The notes: generated by a model not told the origin, from the letters alone. A stretch of DNA of 64,000 nucleotides from Methanobrevibacter sp. (GCF_030539665.1 NZ_JAUNXR010000002.1:186001-250000), one strand, 5' to 3'; shown: positions 19,799 through 30,822, numbered from the stretch's first letter. Numbers and translations: made by a program.

Positions 19799-20665
19799 AT
19801 GAATTTCAAAAGTAAAGGATTGATTAGTTTGGAAATAGATGATGAAATCTATGACTATAAACTATACGATACCTTAAAATCACTTTCAAAAACTTATTCT
19901 CAAAGAAAATCAGCCAAAGAGCTTGGAATATCACATGCTGTTTTAAATAGACGTATCAAAAAGGCAGAAGACAAATTAGGAATCAAACTTGTTGATAAGA
20001 TCGGTTCCGGAAGTGTCCTTACAAAAGATGGAATTGGAATTTTAAATGAATTTCAACATTATTACAATCAGATTTCAAAAACAACAAACATAACCATTGG
20101 CGGAGGACATATTGTTTCTGGACTTTTAGAGTCAATATCCCAACCATATGAACTGTCTGTTTATAGCAGCAATGATTTGAATTCCTTTAAACTGGCTGAA
20201 CGTGGTGTTATAGATATTTTAGCATTGGATGATCCTTTAATTGCTTTTGAAAAAGATCTTAACTTTACTCCAATCGGTTTTGACTATCTTGTTTTAATCA
20301 CTAATAAAAATTCACACGAAATTAAAAGCATTAACGACTTAAGCAACCTTAATTTTGTATCTGTTGCAGGTTCTGCTCAAAGGTTGGCATGGAATACATT
20401 GGAACACTATGATATAAATTATAACATATCAAAAACTGTAAATTCGCAATTCGATGCCTTTAAAATGGTTAAGAATTCAGATAATTTATATAGTTTTTTA
20501 AATGCCAGTTATTTTAAAGGCAGTGACATATTGAAACATGACACACGCCATGCCATTAGTTTGGTTCAAATAAACGAAGAAAAAGAGGAAATTGTTGATT
20601 TTATTGAATTTCTATTAAATGACGGACAAAAAGAAATAATTAAACAAGGATTTAGTTCCATTTAA
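19799..20665 (+). CDS. ModE/LysR-like HTH regulator with solute-binding-like domain
   Basis: 288 residues. Residues 20-80 form a winged helix of the ModE/LysR type (YSQRKSAKELGISHAVLNRRIKKAEDKLG). The rest resembles a periplasmic-binding-protein fold (PF12727-like) that would sense a small ligand, possibly molybdate, tungstate or a cofactor. The ATG at 19799 has no ribosome site; TATA-like DNA about 25-30 bases upstream suggests a leaderless transcript. Divergent from hxlB. The ligand and targets are not shown by the sequence. Confidence 0.75.
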   Translation: MNFKSKGLISLEIDDEIYDYKLYDTLKSLSKTYSQRKSAKELGISHAVLNRRIKKAEDKLGIKLVDKIGSGSVLTKDGIGILNEFQHYYNQISKTTNITIGGGHIVSGLLESISQPYELSVYSSNDLNSFKLAERGVIDILALDDPLIAFEKDLNFTPIGFDYLVLITNKNSHEIKSINDLSNLNFVSVAGSAQRLAWNTLEHYDINYNISKTVNSQFDAFKMVKNSDNLYSFLNASYFKGSDILKHDTRHAISLVQINEEKEEIVDFIEFLLNDGQKEIIKQGFSSI

Positions 20666-20809
20666 ATAATACTTTTTAATTGCTCTTCGACAATTATGAT
20701 ACTTTTTAAGGATTGATATATCATTATGGAAGTTATGGCATTCAAGTCAAAAACTTAAAATATAATTCATAATTAATAATAAACTATCGAAAGAAAAAGG
20801 GTAATGCAT

Positions 20810-21730
20810 ATGGTGAAAAACAATGACTTATTGGCAGTCGGTCATACTGCACTTGATTATATTATAAAAGTAGATGAGTTCCCTAAAGCTAATTTTTCAG
20901 CACCGATAAACGATATGAAAACCTTTAATGGTGGTGCTGCGGCTAATGTAGCTATAGTTGGTGCAACACTCGGTTTAAACACAGCTCTCGTATCTGCAGT
21001 TGGAGGAGACTTTAAAAATAGCGATTACTATCGGAAAATGAATGATTTGAATGTAAACACTGAATCATTAATTATAGTTCCGGGTGAAACAAGCCCTACT
21101 GCATTCGTATTAACTAACAATAACGACGATCAAATAAGTTACTTCTACTGGGGAGCTGCGAAAGAATTTGCAGAAAGCAAGGTTCCTAAAAAAACTATTG
21201 AAGAATCAGAAGCTGTCCATTTAGCTACTGGAGACCCTGATTTTAACTGGAAATGCAGTAAAGAGGCAAAGGAAAATGACTTGTTAATTTCCTTTGACCC
21301 TGGCCAAGACCTGGGAATGTATTCCACTGAAAAACTTAAGGATGTTCTTGAGAACACCACAATCCTGTTTGGAAATCATTTTGAAATTGAAAGAATCTGC
21401 GACTCTTTGGAAGTAGATATTCAAGGATTAAGAGAACTCGGGCCAGAAATTGTTGTTAAAACATGTGGAGCCAACGGTAGTGAAATTTATTCAAATGATG
21501 ACAAAATCGTTATCGATGCAATTAAAACTACCGCTGCAGATCCAACAGGGGCAGGAGACTCTTATAGAGCAGGATTTTTAACAAGATTCCTCAATGGCGA
21601 ATCCTTGTACGAATCAGCCAAATTTGCTTCAACCGTTTCATCATTTATTGTAGAAGAACAAGGTTGCCAGACAAAGGCTCCAAGTTTTGATGAAGCATAT
21701 GAAAGAATGTCTGAATTCTACAAAAATTAA
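20810..21730 (+). CDS. PfkB-family sugar/nucleoside kinase
   Basis: Ribokinase-fold kinase of about 306 residues. Family marks: an N-terminal GGAAANVA motif that binds the sugar and the C-terminal [16 protein letters not shown] motif with the catalytic aspartate. It resembles archaeal nucleoside kinases (MJ0406 type), but substrate cannot be told from sequence alone. An ATG at 20804 is two codons upstream, but AAAGGG is better spaced for 20810. Monocistronic. Confidence 0.85.
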   Translation: MVKNNDLLAVGHTALDYIIKVDEFPKANFSAPINDMKTFNGGAAANVAIVGATLGLNTALVSAVGGDFKNSDYYRKMNDLNVNTESLIIVPGETSPTAFVLTNNNDDQISYFYWGAAKEFAESKVPKKTIEESEAVHLATGDPDFNWKCSKEAKENDLLISFDPGQDLGMYSTEKLKDVLENTTILFGNHFEIERICDSLEVDIQGLRELGPEIVVKTCGANGSEIYSNDDKIVIDAIKTTAADPTGAGDSYRAGFLTRFLNGESLYESAKFASTVSSFIVEEQGCQTKAPSFDEAYERMSEFYKN

Positions 21731-21896
21731 TTCTTATTTTATTTTTTTTAAAACTCATTTTAAAGCCAACTTGATTTTACTCAAAAATATTTAACTAGCA
21801 TCTTTAAATATAACTTTCACAATATTATAATTAAAGTTGATTTTATAACTTTATCAAGTATATTTTAATTAATTAAATCTAAATTAAGTGGTTTGA

Positions 21897-23195
21897 ATGA
21901 CACAAATTAGTGATGCAAAAAAAGGTATTTTAACTGAAGAAATGAAGATAGTTGCTGAAAAAGAAGGTGTAAGTGAGGATTTCATCTTAAAATCAGTAGC
22001 AGAAGGAACAATCGTAATTCCAAAAAATATAAATCATGATATTATACCTTCAGGGATTGGAGCAGGACTTAGAACAAAAGTGAATGCAACAATTGGAACA
22101 TCAACAGACATTGTGAACTTTGATGAAGAAGAACTCAAAGCACAGATAGCTATTGATGCTGGTGCAGATTGTTTAATGGAATTAAGTATTGGGGGAGACA
22201 TGGACGAAATCAGAAGAAGAATACTCAAAATGTCCCCATTACCAGTCGGAAGCGTGCCAATTTATCAAGCAGCTATTGAAACAATAAGAGAACAGGGTGC
22301 AGCAATATACATGGATGAAGATATAATGTTCAATACCATTGAAAAACAGGCAAAAGACGGTATTGACTTTATGGCTATTCACAGCAGCATCAACATTGAA
22401 ACTCTTACAAGACTTAAAACCCAAGGAAGAGTTGCAGGACTCGTTTCAAGAGGAGGGGCATTTATATCCTCATGGATTGTAGAAAACGAACTTGAAAATC
22501 CATTATACAAAAACTTTGACTATGTATTGGAAATTGCAAAAGAGTATGATGTGGTATTGTCACTTGCAAACGGTATGAGAGCAGGAGCAATAGCAGATTC
22601 AACAGACAGGGCACAAGTTCAAGAACTAATTGTATTAGGAGAATTGATTGACAGATCCCGTGACTTTGGCGTACAATGTATGATTGAAGGTCCAGGACAT
22701 ATCCCAATTAATGAAATTCCAGCAAATGTAATGATTCAAAAGAAATTATGTTCACAAGCACCATTCTACATGTTAGGACCTATTGTTTGTGATATTGCGC
22801 CAGGATATGACCATATCGTATCAGCAATTGGAGCAGCAGAATCTGCAAAGGCAGGAGCTGACTTTATTTGTTATGTAACTCCAGCAGAACACTTAGCATT
22901 ACCATCTCCAGAAGATGTAAAAGAAGGAGTAATAGCTACCAGAATTGGAGCTTATGCCGGAGATATGGCAAAAGGAGTGCATAACGGAGAAAGAGATTTG
23001 GAAATGGCATATGCAAGAAAAAATCTAGACTGGGAAGAACAATATAGAATTGCAATAACTCCTGATGTTGCACGTGCAAAAAGAGATGCAAGACCTCCAG
23101 AAGACTCCGATGCATGTACAATGTGTGGTAATTTCTGTGCTGTTAAACTCGTGAACGAATGGTTGGACAGTGGCGACCACGATATACTAAAATAG
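21897..23195 (+). CDS. thiC: Phosphomethylpyrimidine synthase ThiC
   Basis: Radical SAM enzyme that makes the pyrimidine half of thiamine from aminoimidazole ribotide. 432 residues, normal for archaeal ThiC. The C-terminal cluster motif CTMCGNFC (CxxCxxxxC) is complete, and the zinc-binding region around [11 protein letters not shown] is present. No TPP-riboswitch signature is visible in the 166 bases upstream. A clear terminator follows. Confidence 0.95.
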   Translation: MTQISDAKKGILTEEMKIVAEKEGVSEDFILKSVAEGTIVIPKNINHDIIPSGIGAGLRTKVNATIGTSTDIVNFDEEELKAQIAIDAGADCLMELSIGGDMDEIRRRILKMSPLPVGSVPIYQAAIETIREQGAAIYMDEDIMFNTIEKQAKDGIDFMAIHSSINIETLTRLKTQGRVAGLVSRGGAFISSWIVENELENPLYKNFDYVLEIAKEYDVVLSLANGMRAGAIADSTDRAQVQELIVLGELIDRSRDFGVQCMIEGPGHIPINEIPANVMIQKKLCSQAPFYMLGPIVCDIAPGYDHIVSAIGAAESAKAGADFICYVTPAEHLALPSPEDVKEGVIATRIGAYAGDMAKGVHNGERDLEMAYARKNLDWEEQYRIAITPDVARAKRDARPPEDSDACTMCGNFCAVKLVNEWLDSGDHDILK

Positions 23196-23235
23196 ATTGT
23201 CATTATCATATAATGACAATTACATTACTTTTTTT
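23196..23235 (+). terminator. Terminator of thiC
   Basis: Ten-base arms ATTGTCATTA and TAATGACAAT around TCATA, followed closely by a seven-T run. Confidence 0.75.
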
Positions 23236-23286
23236 AAATAAACTCATTTTTATAGAAACACTACAAATATAATAATAGGTGTGAAA

Positions 23287-23739
23287 ATGGGTCAAACAAT
23301 CAAACATAAATGTAATTCTTGTGATTTTGAATTTATTGAAGAAGATAAAGAGTTTTATTTTAATGAAGAATTAACAAAACTTACAGAAGAAACTCCTCTT
23401 TTTAACACATTCCAAAAAATAGCAAAATCACAACTATCCGGAAATATCTATTTGACATATTGTGACAATTGCAATAACTTCATAAAAACATATTCAGTTA
23501 CCAAAAACGAAACATCCCTGGACGATGAAGAGATTAAAGAACTAATTATTGAATCAGGTGCAAGCGAACAGATAACCAACGAACCGGTTGAAAAGCTAGT
23601 TTTAATAAGAAATGATGATAGGTTAATCAAATGCCCAAAATGTGAAAATGAAATTCTAAAAACATTAACACATGGTTCTGGCTGTCCCAAATGTGAAAAT
23701 GGAAAACTCTTAGCTAATATGTTTACAATAAATGATTAA
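23287..23739 (+). CDS. Zinc-ribbon protein of unknown function
   Basis: About 150 residues with an N-terminal CxxC (HKCNSCDF), a middle CDNC and a C-terminal pair of CPKC motifs, so one or two zinc ribbons. The ATG at 23287 lies five bases after AGGTG; a GTG two codons upstream is within that site. No membrane segment. I do not recognise the family; the middle is acidic and not conserved in any motif known to me. Confidence 0.7.
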   Translation: MGQTIKHKCNSCDFEFIEEDKEFYFNEELTKLTEETPLFNTFQKIAKSQLSGNIYLTYCDNCNNFIKTYSVTKNETSLDDEEIKELIIESGASEQITNEPVEKLVLIRNDDRLIKCPKCENEILKTLTHGSGCPKCENGKLLANMFTIND

Positions 23740-23830
23740 TTTTCATATTATTCCAACATAATTTTTTTATATTAAAAAGAATAGAATTATTATATTAATC
23801 TCATTTTTTTATTATTATTACGGTGATTTA

Positions 23831-25414
23831 ATGAAACATTGGACTGAAAGAATAGCTGATGATTTAAGCAAAAGAGATGTTGATGAACATGTAATAGCTA
23901 GTGGAACTTCAATATCTGGATCAATACATATTGGAAACTCATGTGATGTATTCATTGCAAACGCAATCGGAAAAGAGTTACGTAAACTCGGTAAAAACGC
24001 AAAAACCATATGGATAGCAGACGACCATGACCCATTAAGAAAAGTCCCATATCCTTTACCTGAAAGTTATGACAAGTACTTGGGAATGCCTTACTCAAAC
24101 ATCCCATGTCCTGATGGCTGTTGTGATAGTTTTGTAGAGCACTTCGAAAGGCCATTTTTAGGAGTGATGGATGATTATGGAATAGAAATGGAAACCAAAT
24201 CAGGTTTTGAGATGTATAAATCAGGAGCATATGACGAATACATAAGAATAGCTCTTGAAAAAGCACCTGAAATTAGAGAAATCTTCAACCAATACAGAAG
24301 AGAACCTTTAGCAGATGATTGGTTGCCATACAATCCTATTTGTGAAGAATGTGGAAGAGTAAATACCACATATGCTTACGATTACGATGGAGATACTGTA
24401 AAATACAGATGTGAATGTGGCCATGACGGTGAAATGGACATAAAAAGCGGAAATGGAAAACTTACATGGAGAGTTGAATGGGCTGCAAGATGGAAAATCT
24501 TTGGAGTAACCTGTGAACCATTCGGAAAAGACCATGCTGCTAGTGGAGGATCATATGATGTAAGTAGCGTGATTTCAAAAGAAATATTTGACTATGAAGC
24601 ACCATACCCAGTCCCATACGAATGGATTACACTTGACGGGGAAGCTATGAGTAAATCCCATGGAGTATTCTTCACACCAAAAGAATGGTTGGATATTGGC
24701 CCTGCTGAAAGTCTCAATTATTACTTATTTAGAAGCAAACCAATGAAAGCAAAAGACTTTTCACCAAAAATGCCCTTCTTGGACTTTATGGATCAATTTG
24801 ATAAAGTTGAAAAAGTATTCTACGGTGAAGAAGAAGCGCCATCTGAAAAAGAAGGTAAAAAGTTCAAGAAAATCTATGAAATTTCCCAAATTCACGAAGG
24901 AGAACCTTTACCATTCAGACCACCTTACAGATTCCTTGTAAACGCTTATCAAATAGCTGGAAACGATTTAGAAAAAATATTTGGAATTCTTAAAAGAAAT
25001 TCCCAATTAACTGAAACCTTCGAGGAAAAAACATTTGCTGAATTGAGTGAAAAAGAATTAGAACAATTCCAACAACGTGTGGATAATGTAGCTAACTGGC
25101 TAGATGCTTATGCTCCTAAATTTGTAAAATTCCAAGTTCAAGAGAAAAGCATACCTAAATTGCCATTAACTGATGAACAGACACAATTCTTGAAAGACTT
25201 AGCAGATTTAATGGACAATCGTGAATTTACAGAAGCATCAGATTTACATGATGCCATGTATGAAATTTTAGAAGCCCAAGGCCTCAAACCTCAAAAAGGA
25301 TTCCAAGCAATCTATAAAATGATTCTTGGTCAAAAACAAGGTCCTAGAGCAGCTTCATTTTTATTATCCTTAGATAATGACTTTGTAGTTAAAAGATTAA
25401 GAGGAGAAGCTTAA
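23831..25414 (+). CDS. lysS: Lysyl-tRNA synthetase, class I
   Basis: Charges tRNA-Lys. This is the class I form found in most archaea, not the class II enzyme of bacteria. 527 residues. The HIGH signature appears as HIGN at residues 33-36 and KMSKS as AMSKSHG near residue 277. Two zinc-binding CxxC pairs (CEECG and CECG) lie between. The 3' end overlaps the convergent GNAT gene by 4 bases. Confidence 0.96.
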   Translation: MKHWTERIADDLSKRDVDEHVIASGTSISGSIHIGNSCDVFIANAIGKELRKLGKNAKTIWIADDHDPLRKVPYPLPESYDKYLGMPYSNIPCPDGCCDSFVEHFERPFLGVMDDYGIEMETKSGFEMYKSGAYDEYIRIALEKAPEIREIFNQYRREPLADDWLPYNPICEECGRVNTTYAYDYDGDTVKYRCECGHDGEMDIKSGNGKLTWRVEWAARWKIFGVTCEPFGKDHAASGGSYDVSSVISKEIFDYEAPYPVPYEWITLDGEAMSKSHGVFFTPKEWLDIGPAESLNYYLFRSKPMKAKDFSPKMPFLDFMDQFDKVEKVFYGEEEAPSEKEGKKFKKIYEISQIHEGEPLPFRPPYRFLVNAYQIAGNDLEKIFGILKRNSQLTETFEEKTFAELSEKELEQFQQRVDNVANWLDAYAPKFVKFQVQEKSIPKLPLTDEQTQFLKDLADLMDNREFTEASDLHDAMYEILEAQGLKPQKGFQAIYKMILGQKQGPRAASFLLSLDNDFVVKRLRGEA

Positions 25415-25869
25415 TGGCTTCTTAACTCTTTTTTCATGCAAATACAAATGTCATCTTGTTTTAAAAAACCAAAATTTTCAATAATCTGATAACCTAATTT
25501 TTCATATGTTTTAACGGCAGGAATGTTAATCCTTCCTGTTTCTAAAAAAGAATATTTATAATTATTTTCAACTGCCACTTCCTCTAATCTTTTCATGATT
25601 TCTGTAGCAATTCCTTTTTTCCTATATTCTTTCTCAACAAAAACCCTCTTAATTTCGATGGAATCTTCTAAATCGAACTTCTTATAACTTCCACAACCAA
25701 TAGCTACCCCGTCATCGATAGCAAGCACAACAACATGAGGAACAGTGATGGCATTGAATTTTTGATATTTTAAAGCCTCATCTCCATGAACCTCAATATA
25801 TTCCTGATCCAATCTTTTTATAAGTTCTTGAAAATCAGCATTTTTATCGTCAGTTACTACAAATTCCAT
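25411..25869 (-). CDS. GNAT-family N-acetyltransferase
   Basis: 152 residues with the GNAT acetyl-CoA-binding motif [18 protein letters not shown] and the C-terminal motif B ([10 protein letters not shown]). The substrate is unknown. It starts within the stop of the deaminase gene (TAATG, one shared base), so the two are translationally coupled. Its end overlaps the lysS stop by 4 bases. Confidence 0.85.
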   Translation of the reverse strand: MEFVVTDDKNADFQELIKRLDQEYIEVHGDEALKYQKFNAITVPHVVVLAIDDGVAIGCGSYKKFDLEDSIEIKRVFVEKEYRKKGIATEIMKRLEEVAVENNYKYSFLETGRINIPAVKTYEKLGYQIIENFGFLKQDDICICMKKELRSH

Positions 25870-26339
25870 TAAATCAACTCTGTAGTGTTTCCCACTTTAG
25901 CCAATTCATCAGCCCAGACATCAGGATATTCTTCCAAATATATCTCAAAAAGTTTCCTGCATCTTTTATCGTTGAGGACTATTACCTCCACATTATTATC
26001 TTTTAAAAGATTTTCAGCGCCCATTAAGCTGGTATTGTCTCCAACAACAACTTTTGGAATATTATACAATATTACAGCACCAGAACACATTGGGCATGGA
26101 GATAATGTAGTAAAAAGAGTAGTCTTTTGATAATCTTCATAGTTGAGACGGCCTGCATTTTCAATTGCATCCATTTCTGCATGTAAAATTACAGAACTAT
26201 CCTGTATTAACCTATTATGGCCTTTAGAAATTACTTTATTGTCTTTAACAAGAACCGCACCTATTGGAATGCCTCCTTCATTTAAAGATTTCTTGGCTTC
26301 CTCAACTGCAATTCCCATAAAATATTCATAAGATTTCAT
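25869..26339 (-). CDS. Cytosine deaminase, yeast type
   Basis: Zinc deaminase of 156 residues. The zinc site is H53-A-E55 with C82 and C85 (PCPMC). Beyond the common motif, the sequence follows yeast Fcy1 closely as I remember it: GIPIG near residue 24, TTLSPC, the YNIPKVVVGDN stretch and a C-terminal EEYPDVWADEL that resembles Fcy1's DERPQDW. That makes free cytosine the likely substrate rather than tRNA adenosine or guanine, but this is inference. Confidence 0.8.
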   Translation of the reverse strand: MKSYEYFMGIAVEEAKKSLNEGGIPIGAVLVKDNKVISKGHNRLIQDSSVILHAEMDAIENAGRLNYEDYQKTTLFTTLSPCPMCSGAVILYNIPKVVVGDNTSLMGAENLLKDNNVEVIVLNDKRCRKLFEIYLEEYPDVWADELAKVGNTTELI

Positions 26340-26373
26340 AATTTTTTAAAAAAAAAGTTAATAGTTGATGAAT

Positions 26374-27192
26374 TTAATCATCAAATCTGATTGGTTTGTT
26401 TGAAAGTCTATCGAATAAACCTCTGTTTGAGTGTTCATTAATAGCTTTTTTATACCTGTTAATTTGTATTTTTAAATCGTTAATAGTTTTTTGAGATTCA
26501 TCATATAACCTATCGTAGTTGCTTTGTTTGGTATTTAACTCATGGTTAAGGTTATTTATGATGTCTTTATATTTATTAACGGTTTTTGTAGATTCTGCAT
26601 TAACTTCATCCTTGTAGTTGCCTAATTCAATAAGTTTTTTTCTTAAATCAAGAACCTCGGATTGTAATTTTGAAGATTTTTCTTCCAATTGTTTAATTTT
26701 AGAATCCTTTTCAGCTACACTTTTAGATAAAACTTCATTATTGTCTTTTAAAGAATTTATTTCCTGTACATCAAATTCTGCTAATTTAGATTTATAAAAT
26801 TCAGTTTTATCGTTAGCTTCTTTCTTAATGTTTTCAATTGTTGAATCCAATTTGTCTAACCTAACTTTATTTACAGCATGTTCAGCGCTTACTTTAGTTA
26901 AATTATCACTTAAAACTGCATTTATATCCAATTGTTCATAGTATTTTTTAGTGCTTTTTTCTAATGCATCAGTTAAATTAATTTTAACAGCCCTAAGTTC
27001 TTTAACCTCTTTTTTAAGATTAGGAATAATAGTGCTTGTCAAATAGGTTAATTCTTCTGATTGTTTAGCTATTCTTTCATCCTTTAAATCTTCTTCACTT
27101 TTTGCAGTTTCTTCATTTGAAGCCTCTATAGCTTCAACATTACTTTCTTCAACATTTTTTTCTTCAACATCGGTTAACTTTTCTTCAGACAT
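26374..27192 (-). CDS. Coiled-coil protein of unknown function
   Basis: 272 residues. The first 45 are strongly acidic and probably disordered. Residues 45-250 are a long, nearly uninterrupted coiled coil rich in K, E, L and N with heptad-like spacing. The C-terminus is a short basic tail (GLFDRLSNKPIRFDD). No membrane segment or catalytic motif. Transcribed away from polC, which is divergent with 198 bases between. It could be structural or chromosome-associated; there is no direct evidence. Confidence 0.75.
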   Translation of the reverse strand: MSEEKLTDVEEKNVEESNVEAIEASNEETAKSEEDLKDERIAKQSEELTYLTSTIIPNLKKEVKELRAVKINLTDALEKSTKKYYEQLDINAVLSDNLTKVSAEHAVNKVRLDKLDSTIENIKKEANDKTEFYKSKLAEFDVQEINSLKDNNEVLSKSVAEKDSKIKQLEEKSSKLQSEVLDLRKKLIELGNYKDEVNAESTKTVNKYKDIINNLNHELNTKQSNYDRLYDESQKTINDLKIQINRYKKAINEHSNRGLFDRLSNKPIRFDD

Positions 27193-27390
27193 TAGACCAC
27201 CATTAATATTAGTCTATTGTAAAATTCAACAACAAATTACTTAATAATAGATTTATTTGATTTAGAATATATAAACTTTTAGAAAATGAATTGGGCAACA
27301 TGAAAATGTGAATATCTAACAATGATTAAATACTAAATTTTATAGATATAATGAATACATAATTTTTTTAATCACACACTTGGAGATATT

Positions 27391-30300
27391 ATGGATTACT
27401 TTGATAGACTTGAAAGAGATACAAAAAAATTATATGAAATAGCTAATGAGGCCAGAGCAAAAGGGTTGGATGTTGAAACAGAAACAGAAGTTCCTCTTGC
27501 AAAAGATTTAGCTGAAAGAGTAGAAGGGCTTGTTGGTCCGAAAGGTGTAGCTAAAAGAATTAAAGAATTAGAGGAAAACATTACAAGAGAAGAAGTGGCA
27601 TTTGAAATAGCCGCCGAAATTGCATCTGGAAAATTTGAATTAATAGAAGAGGAAAAGGCCGACTATAACCAGGAGCAGAAATGTGATCAGGGATTAAGAA
27701 CAGCTTTAGCTATTTTAACAGAAGGAGTGGTAGCTGCTCCTTTAGAAGGTATTTCACAAGTAAAAATTAAAGAAAATTTCGATAAATCAAAATATATTGC
27801 AGTTTACTTTGCAGGCCCTATTAGAAGTGCTGGAGGAACAGCTGCTGCACTTGCAGTACTTCTTGGAGATAAAATCAAAGAAGCAATAGGGCTTAGCAAT
27901 TTTAAACCAATAGATGACGAGATTGAAAGATATGTGGAAGAAGTTGAACTTTACGAATCCGAAGTTACCAATCTCCAATATTCACCAACTCCTGAGGAAG
28001 TAAGATTTGCCGCCACACATATCCCAGTAGAAGTTACTGGAGAGCAAACTGATGCAGTTGAAGTGTCACATAGGGATTTGGAAAGGGTTGAAACAAACAA
28101 TATTCGTGGCGGAGCATTGCTTGCTATGATTGAAGGGGTTGTTCAAAAATCCAAAAAGATTCATAAAATCTCCAAAAAATTAGGTCTTGATGAATGGGAT
28201 TGGTTATCCGAATATTCCAAGCCAAAAAAAGAAGAGAAAAAGGACGATGAGAGTAAGGAAGAAAAGGCAGACATCGTAACTGAACCTAAATACATCCAGG
28301 ATATTATTGGAGGAAGGCCCGTTCTTGGATACCCTTCTGAAAAGGGAGGATTCCGTTTAAGGTATGGAAGATCCAGAAACACAGGTCTTGCCGCTATGGG
28401 AGTCCATCCGGCTACAATGACACTTCTTGATTTTTTAGCTGTTGGAACACAACTAAAAATTGAACATCCTGGAAAAGGTAACTGTGTTGTTCCTGTAGAC
28501 TCTATAGAGGGACCCATTGTAAAACTTAAAAATGGAAATGTTGTAAAAGTTGATACAATAGACAAGGCGAAGGAATGTAAAAATCAGATTAGTGAAATTC
28601 TCTTTTTGGGAGATATGCTGGTGGCATTTGGAGAATTTTTAAGAAACAACCAACCGCTCCTTGAATCAGGATGGTGTGAGGAATGGTGGAGTGGTATCTT
28701 AATTGAAAAAGGAGTAGCTGATGAACTTGATTTGGAAAGACTTGAAAAAGGAGATTTAAGTGCTGAGGAAGCATTTGAACTATCTAGAAAATATGAAGTT
28801 CCACTACATCCTCTTTACACATACTGTTACAATGACGTAACAATAAATGATTTGAATTCCGTTATTGACCTGATTCTTGAGAATAAAGACAAATACGACT
28901 ATGAAAAAGGATTGGAAATTCCTTTAGACTACAGGAAAAGAGTATTGGAAATTATTGGCCTCCCACATACCGTACAGGATCAAAAAATAATTATTGCTCC
29001 TAATGATGCTTATGCTTTAATCAATACGTTGACTAGGACATTAGACTCTGCAGATTCAACTTTGGATGCATTAAATGAAACAATAGATATTGAAATTAAA
29101 AATAAGGCTCCTGTTTATATTGGAACTCGTGTAGGTAGACCTGAAAAATCCAAAGAAAGATTAATGAGGCCTGCTCCTCACAGCCTATTCCCGATTGGGA
29201 ATTATGGTGGAAGCAGAAGATTGATTGCTGAAGCAGCGAAAAAGGGAACCATTAAGATTAACCTTGCAAGACGTATTTGTACAAAATGTAAATTAGGTTC
29301 TTATAATTCCATATGTCCTCATTGTGGAGCTCCAACAACAATCGGAAAATCAGGGGACAAATCAATTAACCTTGCAGGAATGCTTAAAAAGGCCTCTGAC
29401 AATGTAGGTGTCCGTAAAGTGGATGAAGTTAAAGGGGTTGTTGGTATGATTTCAGAATCAAAGCTTCCAGAACCTTTGGAAAAAGGAATTTTAAGAGCTA
29501 AAAATGAAGTATTTACATTTAAGGATGCTACAATACGTCACGATTCCACTGATTTACCATTGACTCATTTCATTCCAAAAGAAATAGGAGTTACTGTAGA
29601 AAAGCTCTTAGAAATGGGTTATGAACATGACTGCTATGGACAACCAATTGAAAGAGACGATCAAATCGTAGAACTTAGAGTTCAGGATGTTGTAATTTCT
29701 GACAACTGCGCAGATTATCTTGTCAGGGTTGCCAATTTCATCGATGACGAGCTTGAAAAATACTATGGAATGGACACATTTTATAATGTGGAAAGCAAAT
29801 CTGATTTGATTGGCCATTTAATAGCAGGTCTTGCTCCCCATACATCAGCAGGAGTTCTTGGAAGAATTGTTGGATTTACAAAAGCTTTAGCATGTTATGC
29901 TCATCCTTATTTCCATTCCGCTAAACGTAGGAACTGTGATAGTGACGAAGATGCAGTTATGCTTCTTTTAGATGCTTTGATAAACTTTTCAAAATCTTAC
30001 TTGCCAAGTACAAGAGGGGGAAGTATGGATGCTCCTTTAGTTTTGTCTTCCAGAATTGATCCGGAAGAGATAGATGATGAATCCCATAACTTAGACATAT
30101 TTGCAAGATTCCCAGTTGCATTTTATGAAAAAACTAAAGAACCATTAAAGCCTGCCGAAGTTCTAGATTATATTGACAACGTTGAAATGCATTTGGGAAC
30201 ACCTAAACAATATGAAGGTTTGATGTTCTCACATCACACTTCAAGCATACATGCCGGACCTACAGTATGTTTATATAAAAGGTTGCCTTCAATGAGAGAA

Positions 30301-30684
30301 AAGGTAGATGCACAGATTTCACTTGCCGAAAACATTAGGGCAGTAGATCAACGTGGTGTTGTTGAAAAAGTTTTATCATCCCACTTTTTGCCAGATATTA
30401 TGGGTAACTCAAGAGCGTTTTCAAAGCAAAAAGTTAGATGCACTAAATGCGGTGCAAAGTACAGACGCATACCACTTACAGGAAAGTGCAAATGTGGAGG
30501 GAATTTGATATTAAGCGTATCAAAAGGGTCTGTTGTGAAGTACTTGGAAATCTCAAGAGATCTTGTAAATAGATACCCAGTTTCCCATTATCTAAAACAA
30601 AGACTTGAAATTCAAGAATTTGGTATAAACTCTTTGTTTGAAAGTGATAAATCAAAACAAAGTTCATTAGATGCATTTTTCTAA
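27391..30684 (+). CDS. polC: DNA polymerase II (PolD) large subunit DP2
   Basis: Catalytic subunit of the euryarchaeal replicative polymerase PolD. 1097 residues, which is intein-free length. Recognised from AGPIRSAGGTAAA and GRPEKSKER, the zinc ribbons (CTKCKLGSYNSICPHCG and CTKCGAKYRRIPLTGKCKCG) and the catalytic aspartates in CDSDEDA and the surrounding segment. The C-terminus ends in a PIP-like QSSLDAFF that binds the PCNA clamp. GGAG precedes the ATG. The small subunit gene is not in the window. Confidence 0.97.
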   Translation: MDYFDRLERDTKKLYEIANEARAKGLDVETETEVPLAKDLAERVEGLVGPKGVAKRIKELEENITREEVAFEIAAEIASGKFELIEEEKADYNQEQKCDQGLRTALAILTEGVVAAPLEGISQVKIKENFDKSKYIAVYFAGPIRSAGGTAAALAVLLGDKIKEAIGLSNFKPIDDEIERYVEEVELYESEVTNLQYSPTPEEVRFAATHIPVEVTGEQTDAVEVSHRDLERVETNNIRGGALLAMIEGVVQKSKKIHKISKKLGLDEWDWLSEYSKPKKEEKKDDESKEEKADIVTEPKYIQDIIGGRPVLGYPSEKGGFRLRYGRSRNTGLAAMGVHPATMTLLDFLAVGTQLKIEHPGKGNCVVPVDSIEGPIVKLKNGNVVKVDTIDKAKECKNQISEILFLGDMLVAFGEFLRNNQPLLESGWCEEWWSGILIEKGVADELDLERLEKGDLSAEEAFELSRKYEVPLHPLYTYCYNDVTINDLNSVIDLILENKDKYDYEKGLEIPLDYRKRVLEIIGLPHTVQDQKIIIAPNDAYALINTLTRTLDSADSTLDALNETIDIEIKNKAPVYIGTRVGRPEKSKERLMRPAPHSLFPIGNYGGSRRLIAEAAKKGTIKINLARRICTKCKLGSYNSICPHCGAPTTIGKSGDKSINLAGMLKKASDNVGVRKVDEVKGVVGMISESKLPEPLEKGILRAKNEVFTFKDATIRHDSTDLPLTHFIPKEIGVTVEKLLEMGYEHDCYGQPIERDDQIVELRVQDVVISDNCADYLVRVANFIDDELEKYYGMDTFYNVESKSDLIGHLIAGLAPHTSAGVLGRIVGFTKALACYAHPYFHSAKRRNCDSDEDAVMLLLDALINFSKSYLPSTRGGSMDAPLVLSSRIDPEEIDDESHNLDIFARFPVAFYEKTKEPLKPAEVLDYIDNVEMHLGTPKQYEGLMFSHHTSSIHAGPTVCLYKRLPSMREKVDAQISLAENIRAVDQRGVVEKVLSSHFLPDIMGNSRAFSKQKVRCTKCGAKYRRIPLTGKCKCGGNLILSVSKGSVVKYLEISRDLVNRYPVSHYLKQRLEIQEFGINSLFESDKSKQSSLDAFF

Positions 30685-30798
30685 TGAGCTAAAATTTACT
30701 TTTTTTTCTAAAAAATCTTTGTATTTATAAGCTTGCAATAACGTTTAAATGCAGAATAAATTATAGTATTATTTACGAATTTTTCTAATATTTTTATC

Positions 30799-30822
30799 AT
30801 TGTTCGTAGCAAGGCGAACAAT
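30799..30822. promoter_or_regulatory. MsvR-like palindromic box at the nrdD promoter
   Basis: Perfect eight-base arms (ATTGTTCG and CGAACAAT) around eight bases, abutting the TATA element TTTATATA at 30822-30829. Inside it reads TTCGTA-GCAA-GGCGAA, which fits the published MsvR box TTCGTA-N4-TACGAA (recalled) at 10 of 12 positions. The fpaA promoter here has the same TTCGTA at a similar distance from TATA. Confidence 0.65.

Noticed and set aside
21731-21896. TPP riboswitch before thiC
   Set aside because: No conserved thi-box elements (for example CTGAGA) are visible; the region is simple AT-rich DNA.
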